From positions 62,001 to 126,000 of the forward strand of contig NZ_NBXB01000034.1 of NCBI RefSeq assembly GCF_003399635.1: a DNA stretch of 64,000 bases, written 5' to 3'. The notes below the pieces were generated by a model. The model searched no databases. It had not been told where the DNA came from and saw only the letters and a list, made by a program, of their open reading frames with translations. The DNA is from Subtercola boreus (GTDB lineage Bacteria > Actinomycetota > Actinomycetes > Actinomycetales > Microbacteriaceae). Positions 54,761 through 64,000 of the stretch are shown here, one piece after another. The first letter of the stretch is position 1; every line of letters begins with the position of its first letter. Both the position numbers and the translations under genes were made by a program.

Positions 54761-55844
54761 CCGTCACCGGCTCGGCGGCATCGCTCGCTCCGATGCGCCG
54801 ATTGCGCACGATGCTCGACAGGAATCCCGCCCCGATGAACACGATGCCCACGAGCCCGGTGACGATGTCGGGGATGTCAGCCCTGATCGAGACGAGCAGG
54901 ATGACCGCCAGCGCTCCGACCGCCCAGAGCGCTCCGTGTTCGAGGTAGACGAACTGGCTGAGGGTGCCCTGGCGCACCAGGAAGATCGTGAGCGACCGGA
55001 TGAACATCGCCCCGACACCGAGCCCGATGGCGATCACGATCGGGTCTGACGTGATGGCGAAGGCGCCGATGACGCCGTCGAACGAGAAACTCGCATCCAG
55101 GACCTCGAGGTAGAGGAAGAGGAAGAACGCCGCACGCCCCACGACGACCTTGACCTGCCGACCGGGCTTGACGGGGTCGATGTCCTCGCCGCCGCCCTCC
55201 TCGGCCGTCTGCTCGAACACCTTGCCGAGGGCGGTGACGAGCAGGAACGATCCGATGCCGATCACGCCGCTCAGCAACACCGTGCCGGGGTCTTCGGCCA
55301 CGAACTGGGAGACCAGCACGAGCACGATGATCGAGACGATCACGCTTGCCCCCGGAACCCGTCCGATGGTCTGCAGCACTTTCTCGACCGGCTTGATCCA
55401 GAGCACTTCGCGTTCGTCGAACATGAAGTCGAGGAACAGCATCAGCAGGAACATCCCGCCGAAACCGGCGATCGCCGGGTGAGCTGCGTTCAGGATGAAA
55501 CCGTAGGTGCCCGGAACCGCCGGGTCACCCTTCTCGAACGCCAACTGCACGGCCTGCACCGGCCCGAGCCCGGCCGTCACCGCCACGACGAGGAACGGGA
55601 AGACCAGCCGCATGCCGAAGACCGCGATGATGACACCGACCGTGAGGAAGATGCGCTGCCAGGCCGCGTTCATGCGCTCGAGGATGGTGGCGTTGACCAC
55701 CGCGTTGTCGAACGAGAGCGAGATCTCGAGCACGCTCAGCACCACCACAAGCACAAGGGCTGCGGGGCCGCCGTAGAGAAAACCGAGCGCGAGGCCCACC
55801 AGGAGCACGGCGAACGACCAACCGAAGTTCTTCAGCACGTGCAT
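54753..55844 (-). CDS. DUF475 / TerC-like integral membrane protein
   Basis: 363 residues with nine or so membrane helices. Two acidic motifs, EISLSFDNAVVNATIL and LDASFSFDGVIGAFAI, are the repeated signature of DUF475 and the TerC superfamily, linked to metal (manganese/tellurite) handling. Transport substrate is not shown. ATG at 55842-55844 is used; upstream sequence in the same frame is not protein-like. TAGACT (55865-55870) is a good -10 box about 20 bases before the start. Confidence 0.88.
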   Translation of the reverse strand: MHVLKNFGWSFAVLLVGLALGFLYGGPAALVLVVVLSVLEISLSFDNAVVNATILERMNAAWQRIFLTVGVIIAVFGMRLVFPFLVVAVTAGLGPVQAVQLAFEKGDPAVPGTYGFILNAAHPAIAGFGGMFLLMLFLDFMFDEREVLWIKPVEKVLQTIGRVPGASVIVSIIVLVLVSQFVAEDPGTVLLSGVIGIGSFLLVTALGKVFEQTAEEGGGEDIDPVKPGRQVKVVVGRAAFFLFLYLEVLDASFSFDGVIGAFAITSDPIVIAIGLGVGAMFIRSLTIFLVRQGTLSQFVYLEHGALWAVGALAVILLVSIRADIPDIVTGLVGIVFIGAGFLSSIVRNRRIGASDAAEPVTVS

Positions 55845-55864
55845 CCTGTCAGAGTCATCAGGCA

Positions 55865-55870
55865 AGTCTA
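55865..55870 (-). promoter_or_regulatory. probable -10 box of the DUF475 gene
   Basis: TAGACT lies 20 bases before the ATG and directly downstream of the rpoC terminator. No -35 was recognised. Confidence 0.45.
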
Positions 55871-55883
55871 GGTGCCGAACGAA

Positions 55884-55917
55884 GAAGGGCCCCCTCACCG
55901 AAGTGAGAGGGCCCTTC
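55884..55917 (-). terminator. terminator after rpoC
   Basis: 15-pair stem (55903-55917 with 55884-55898, one G-U pair) capped by a UUCG-type tetraloop, followed on the minus strand by TTCGTTC. The stem starts 19 bases after the rpoC stop. Confidence 0.85.
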
Positions 55918-55935
55918 CGATCACGCTGCCAGCGC

Positions 55936-59835
<3,900 letters not shown>

Positions 59836-59882
59836 TTTTTTCTTCTCTCCTGGAAAAACGTCAGCTAAAGAGGGGGTGAGGT

Positions 59883-62800
59883 TTAGATGTCATCAATCGA
59901 CGAGTTCTCGAACCGCGTGGAGATGTTGATGCCGAGCTCTTCCGCAGCGCGGAACACCTCGTCATCGGTGTCGCGCAGGCTGACCGCGGTGCCGTCGGCA
60001 GACAGCACTTCCACGTTCAGGCAGAGCGACTGCATCTCCTTGATGAGCACCTTGAAGGACTCGGGAATGCCCGGCTCCTGGATGTTCTCACCCTTGACGA
60101 TCGCTTCGTACACCTTCACGCGGCCGAGGATGTCATCCGACTTGATCGTCAGGAGCTCCTGCAGTGCGTATGCGGCGCCGTAGGCCTCGAGCGCCCACAC
60201 TTCCATCTCACCGAAGCGCTGCCCACCGAACTGTGCCTTACCACCCAGCGGCTGCTGCGTGATCATGGAGTACGGACCGGTCGAACGAGCGTGGATCTTG
60301 TCGTCGACGAGGTGGTGGAGCTTCAGGATGTACATGTAGCCGACCGAGATGGGCTCGGGGAACGGCTCGCCGGAGCGGCCGTCGAAAAGCGTCGCCTTGC
60401 CGGTGCCGTTGATGAGACGGTCGCCGTCGCGGGTCACGAGGGTCGAGTCGAGCAGACCACCGATCTCCTCCTCGAGCGCGCCGTCGAACACCGGGGTCGC
60501 GACCTTGGTGTTCGGGGCAGCCTCGTGCGCGGCCTCAGGGAGACGGCCGGCCCACTTGTTGCTCTTGCCCTCGACCTTCCAGCCCTGCTTGGCGATCCAG
60601 CCCAAGTGGATCTCGAGAACCTGGCCGAAGTTCATCCGTCCCGGGATACCGAGCGGGTTCAGGACCACGTCGACGGGTGTGCCGTCAGCGAGGAACGGCA
60701 TGTCCTCCACCGGCAGGATCTTCGCGATGACGCCCTTGTTGCCGTGGCGGCCCGCGAGCTTGTCACCCTCGGTGATCTTGCGCTTCTGGGCGATGTAGAC
60801 GACCACGCGCTGGTTGACGCCGGAACCGAGCTCGTCGTCGTTCTCGGCAGAGAACTCCTTGACGGCGATGATGGTTCCGCGCTCACCGTGGGGCACCTTG
60901 AGGCTGGTGTCGCGCACTTCGCGGCTCTTCTCGTTGAAGATCGCGCGGAGCAGGCGCTCCTCGGCACTCAGCTCGGTCTCACCCTTGGGTGTGACCTTGC
61001 CGACGAGGATGTCGCCGGGGCGGACCTCTGCGCCGATCCGGATGATTCCACGCTCGTCGAGGTCGGCGAGCAGCTCCGGGCTGACGTTCGGGAGGTCACG
61101 GGTGATCTCCTCCTTGCCGAGCTTGGTGTCGCGGGCATCCACTTCGTACTCTTCGATGTGAATGCTCGACAGAGTGTCGTCCTTCACCAGGTTCTGGCTG
61201 AGGATCATCGCGTCTTCGAAGTTGTAACCCTCCCACGGCATGAACGCCACGAGGAGGTTCTTGCCGAGCGCGAGCTCACCGTTCTCGGTGGCGGGGCCAT
61301 CGGCGATGACCTCTCCGACCTCGACGCGGTCACCCTCGTTGACGATGACGCGCTGGTTGTAGCTCGTGCCCTGGTTCGAGCGGTCGAACTTGCGGAGGTA
61401 GTAGGTCTCGACCCCGCCCTCGTCGAGCAGAACGGAGACGGCGTCAGCCGACACCTCCTGCACGACACCGGCGTGCTGGGTGGTGACCACGTCACCGGCG
61501 TCGACGGCCGCGAAGCCCTCCATACCGGTTCCGACCAGGGGGCTGTCGCTCATCAGGAGCGGCACGGCCTGGCGCTGCATGTTCGCACCCATGAGGGCGC
61601 GGTTCGCATCGTCGTGCTCGAGGAAGGGGATGAGGGATGTCGCGACGGAGACCATCTGGCGCGGGGAGACATCCATGTAGCCGATGTCCTCGATGGGGAA
61701 GAGGTCGACCTCTCCACCCTTCTTGCGGGCGAGCACGCGGGGCTCGGCGAAGCGGGCCTCCTTGGTGAGCGGTGCGTTGGCCTGGGCCACCACGTACTCA
61801 TCCTCTTCGCTCGCGGTGAGGTAGTCGATGGTCTCCGAGACGACGCCGTCGATGACACGACGGTACGGGGTCTCGATGAAACCGAACGAGTTGATGCGGG
61901 CGAACGACGCCAGCGAACCGATCAGGCCGATGTTCGGGCCCTCAGGGGTCTCGATGGGGCACATACGGCCGTAGTGGCTGGGGTGCACATCGCGCACCTC
62001 GACGCCGGCACGCTCACGGGACAGACCACCCGGGCCGAGCGCAGACAGTCGACGCTTGTGCGTCAGGCCTGCGAGGGGGTTGTTCTGGTCCATGAACTGC
62101 GACAGCTGGGAGGTACCGAAGAACTCCTTGATCGCGGCGACGACGGGGCGCACGTTGATCAGGGTCTGCGGGGTGATCGCCTCGATGTCCTGCGTGGTCA
62201 TCCGCTCTCGCACCACCCGCTCCATACGGGACAGACCCGTGCGGACCTGGTTCTGGATGAGCTCGCCGACGGCACGGATGCGACGGTTGCCGAAGTGGTC
62301 GATGTCGTCGATGTCGAGACGGATCTCCACAGCCTTGCCACCGCGGGTACCCGGGAGCGTGGTCTGGTTCTCGTGGAGGGCCACGAGGTACTTGATCGTC
62401 GCGATGATGTCGGCGTTCGTCAGAACGGAGTTCGACAGCTCGCTCTCGAGACCGAGCTTGCGGTTGATCTTGTAACGACCCACCTTCGCGAGGTCGTAGC
62501 GCTTCGGGTTGAAGTAGAAGTTGTCGAGCAGCGCACGCGCGGCCTCGGCGGCAACCTGCTCGCCCGGGCGGAGCTTCCGGTAGATGTCCTTGAGGGCTTC
62601 TTCCTTCGTCAGGATGGAGTCCTTCTCGAGGGTCGCCTCGATGGAGGAGTAGCCCTTGAACTGCTCGAGAATCTCCTCGCTCGTGAGGCCGAGGGCCTTC
62701 AGGAACACGGTGACGCTCTGCTTGCGCTTGCGGTCGATGCGTACGCCCACCTGGTCGCGCTTATCGATCTCGAACTCGAGCCATGCTCCGCGGCTCGGGA

Positions 62801-63374
62801 TGACGCGGGCCGAGTAGATGTCCTTGTCGGAGGTCTTCTCGAGCTGGCGGTCGAAGTACACACCCGGGCTCCGGACGAGCTGGGAGACGACGACACGCTC
62901 GGTGCCGTTGATGATGAACGTTCCCTTTTCGGTCATCAGGGGGAAGTCGCCCATGAAGACGGTCTGGGTCTTGATCTCACCGGTGAGGTGGTTCATGAAC
63001 TCGGCCTCGACGTAGAGCGGGGCGGCGTAGGTCTTGCCGCGCTCCTTGCACTCGTCGATGGTGTACTTCTCGGGCTCGAGGAACGGGCTCGTGAAGCTGA
63101 GCTGCATGGTCTCGCCGAGGTCTTCGATCGGGGAGATCTCCTCGAAGATCTCATCGAGGCCAGAGTGCTCAGGAAGGTCTTTACGACCCTGCTCCTTCGC
63201 TTCAGCGACGCGTGCCTTCCACACGTCGTTGCCCACGAGCCAGTCGAAGCTCTCGGTCTGCAAGGCAAGCAGATCGGGAACAGTCAGGTTGTCAGAAATT
63301 TTGGCGAACGAGAGACGCGATGCTCCGCGACCGTTCTTGGGTGTGGTGGTGGTTGCGTTGCTCGCAGCAGCCAA
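59883..63374 (-). CDS. rpoB: DNA-directed RNA polymerase beta subunit
   Basis: 1163 residues, complete. The rifampicin region reads [35 protein letters not shown] in outline, normal wild type (S, D, H and S at the main resistance sites). [38 protein letters not shown] and [19 protein letters not shown] are the conserved C-terminus. The start is TTG (63372-63374) with GGAGG 8 bases upstream. A good promoter lies 200 bases upstream. Confidence 0.98.
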   Translation of the reverse strand: MAAASNATTTTPKNGRGASRLSFAKISDNLTVPDLLALQTESFDWLVGNDVWKARVAEAKEQGRKDLPEHSGLDEIFEEISPIEDLGETMQLSFTSPFLEPEKYTIDECKERGKTYAAPLYVEAEFMNHLTGEIKTQTVFMGDFPLMTEKGTFIINGTERVVVSQLVRSPGVYFDRQLEKTSDKDIYSARVIPSRGAWLEFEIDKRDQVGVRIDRKRKQSVTVFLKALGLTSEEILEQFKGYSSIEATLEKDSILTKEEALKDIYRKLRPGEQVAAEAARALLDNFYFNPKRYDLAKVGRYKINRKLGLESELSNSVLTNADIIATIKYLVALHENQTTLPGTRGGKAVEIRLDIDDIDHFGNRRIRAVGELIQNQVRTGLSRMERVVRERMTTQDIEAITPQTLINVRPVVAAIKEFFGTSQLSQFMDQNNPLAGLTHKRRLSALGPGGLSRERAGVEVRDVHPSHYGRMCPIETPEGPNIGLIGSLASFARINSFGFIETPYRRVIDGVVSETIDYLTASEEDEYVVAQANAPLTKEARFAEPRVLARKKGGEVDLFPIEDIGYMDVSPRQMVSVATSLIPFLEHDDANRALMGANMQRQAVPLLMSDSPLVGTGMEGFAAVDAGDVVTTQHAGVVQEVSADAVSVLLDEGGVETYYLRKFDRSNQGTSYNQRVIVNEGDRVEVGEVIADGPATENGELALGKNLLVAFMPWEGYNFEDAMILSQNLVKDDTLSSIHIEEYEVDARDTKLGKEEITRDLPNVSPELLADLDERGIIRIGAEVRPGDILVGKVTPKGETELSAEERLLRAIFNEKSREVRDTSLKVPHGERGTIIAVKEFSAENDDELGSGVNQRVVVYIAQKRKITEGDKLAGRHGNKGVIAKILPVEDMPFLADGTPVDVVLNPLGIPGRMNFGQVLEIHLGWIAKQGWKVEGKSNKWAGRLPEAAHEAAPNTKVATPVFDGALEEEIGGLLDSTLVTRDGDRLINGTGKATLFDGRSGEPFPEPISVGYMYILKLHHLVDDKIHARSTGPYSMITQQPLGGKAQFGGQRFGEMEVWALEAYGAAYALQELLTIKSDDILGRVKVYEAIVKGENIQEPGIPESFKVLIKEMQSLCLNVEVLSADGTAVSLRDTDDEVFRAAEELGINISTRFENSSIDDI

Positions 63375-63739
63375 GGAAATAACCTCCGTGGACCCCGTCG
63401 GGTCTCAGTACTGGGTTTACTTTTGGTCGAACTCGCCAGACCCTCGAACAAAACCCGCCTGCCTTGTGATGTGCAGAGGGGTTTTGGAGTGATGCTGCGG
63501 AGTCGCCTGACGAAGACGATTCTGCAGCGCGAGCCAACCGCAATATGAAGGCATAGGAGTACTGGGAGCGCAAAGATCAACTATATGCCGTTCCCGGCCC
63601 GCTGTCCACTCGAATCTTGACCATTTTCGCGCTCTGCGGTATAACCGCGCTCCCCCGCCCGCCATTCCCCACGTCCTCTGCCTCCGTCGTGCCGGCGCCC
63701 GTGCCCGCGCCGCAATTCAGGCAGGGGCGTTCTCGGCGT
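63375..63739 (-). other. rpoBC leader and promoter region, no gene
   Basis: 365 bases without a coding region I can support; short open frames here have no recognisable composition or start sites. It contains the rpoB promoter at 63580-63608 and a leader of about 200 bases. A second -10-like TATACC occurs near 63638-63643 without a -35. Confidence 0.6.
63580..63608 (-). promoter_or_regulatory. rpoBC promoter
   Basis: TGGACA (63603-63608), 17-base spacer, TATAGT (63580-63585), both close to consensus. The best promoter in the window. Predicted start is near 63573. Confidence 0.8.
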
Positions 63740-64000
63740 TCAGATAGTGCCTCCCGGCCGCGCATGCCTGAAAAGATGGTCGGCGGGCCGGTCTCCCGAC
63801 CGCCAGTGGTGGCGACGCCGCCGCACGAAGTCGAGGATCACGCGCTCCGTCTCGGGCCACTGGTGCATCACATGGTGGTAAGTGAGTCGGAGCCTCTCGA
63901 TGCCGCCGGAGAAGAGCACCAGATCGCGCCTCCGGTCCGACACGAAACCGTCGGCGTTGTCGTGGTGCTCGCGCCCGTCGAGCTCGATGACCAGCCGGTC
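63740..64000 (-). CDS. DUF559/Vsr-like nuclease-fold protein (partial, N-terminus outside window)
   Basis: The visible 86 C-terminal residues contain RLVIELDGREHHDNADGF, DRRRDLVLFSGGIERLRLTYHHVM and a helical end, the layout of a PD-(D/E)XK-like DUF559 domain as found in AbiEi-type and Vsr-like proteins: acidic residue, D-G-R/x-H-x, then a basic R-x-x-D and an R-x-T/x turn. Activity is not shown. A GTG inside the frame at 63943 is unlikely to be the start because the conserved strand lies upstream of it. It is upstream of rpoB on the same strand. A related fold lies at 39224-40207. Confidence 0.7.
   Translation of the reverse strand, partial: DRLVIELDGREHHDNADGFVSDRRRDLVLFSGGIERLRLTYHHVMHQWPETERVILDFVRRRRHHWRSGDRPADHLFRHARPGGTI

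Noticed and set aside
60291-63548. 1085-codon open frame on the plus strand opposite rpoB
   Set aside because: Shadow of high-GC codon use in rpoB; composition is His/Arg/Asp-rich without any family motif. Similar long antisense frames occur opposite rpoC, fusA and glmS and were dismissed for the same reason.
63375-63765. Short minus-strand open frames between rpoB and the DUF559-like gene
   Set aside because: They overlap a strong rpoB promoter and leader and have no plausible start or recognisable protein sequence.

Overview
This is a high-GC chromosomal window from an actinobacterium, most likely a member of the Microbacteriaceae (Micrococcales). The signs are very high GC, many GTG and TTG starts, TANNNT -10 boxes lying 6-8 bases before start codons (leaderless genes), an actinobacterial order of ribosomal and RNA-polymerase genes, and Ala/Glu-rich tails on several ribosomal proteins. 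I could not run a search, so the genus is open. Almost everything reads from right to left (minus strand). No tRNA, rRNA, CRISPR array, transposase or phage gene was seen.

Layout. 1-8114: t6A and cell-wall genes: glmS, acpS, two tandem alanine racemases (the second fused to TsaE), tsaB, rimI and a partial tsaD, with coaA divergent from glmS. 8229-12897: rplM-rpsI-glmM, then truA with an Lrp/AsnC regulator, then rplQ. 12962-15564: the alpha-type block infA-rpmJ-rpsM-rpsK-rpoA-rplQ. 15667-23377: a complete mannitol PTS locus (a IIB-HPr fusion, EI, IICB, IIA, MtlD and a divergent MtlR). It sits between infA and map, where most actinobacteria have map directly followed by infA. 23381-36020: map-adk-secY and the S10/spc ribosomal operon from rpsJ to rplO. 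36327-40207: accessory block (MFS pump with a divergent HxlR regulator, topoisomerase IB, AbiEi-like/DUF559 protein). 40471-44829: rpsL-rpsG-fusA-tuf. 45183-55844: accessory envelope and redox block (two membrane proteins, YhgE/Pip, an MMPL transporter with a degenerate ABC-ATPase-like tail, a spermidine-synthase-like protein, a flavin monooxygenase, DUF475). 55936-63374: rpoB-rpoC. 63740-64000: partial DUF559-like nuclease.

How it works together. Most of the window is the transcription/translation core: RNA polymerase, initiation and elongation factors, 31 ribosomal proteins, SecY, Adk, Map and the t6A enzymes. Many genes are coupled by ATGA, GTGA, TTGA or TAATG overlaps. Three accessory insertions interrupt it. 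The mannitol locus carries the general PTS proteins EI and HPr, so it could run the whole phosphorelay from one place. The strongest candidates for something undescribed are the MMPL transporter ending in an ABC-ATPase-like domain without catalytic motifs, coupled to a YhgE/Pip protein; the in-frame IIB-HPr fusion; a palindromic intergenic repeat with four GTGAGAC/GTCTCAC boxes at the same 19/17/19 spacing in two places; and strong hairpins without U-tracts exactly where rpsD and rpsN would be expected in the ribosomal operons.
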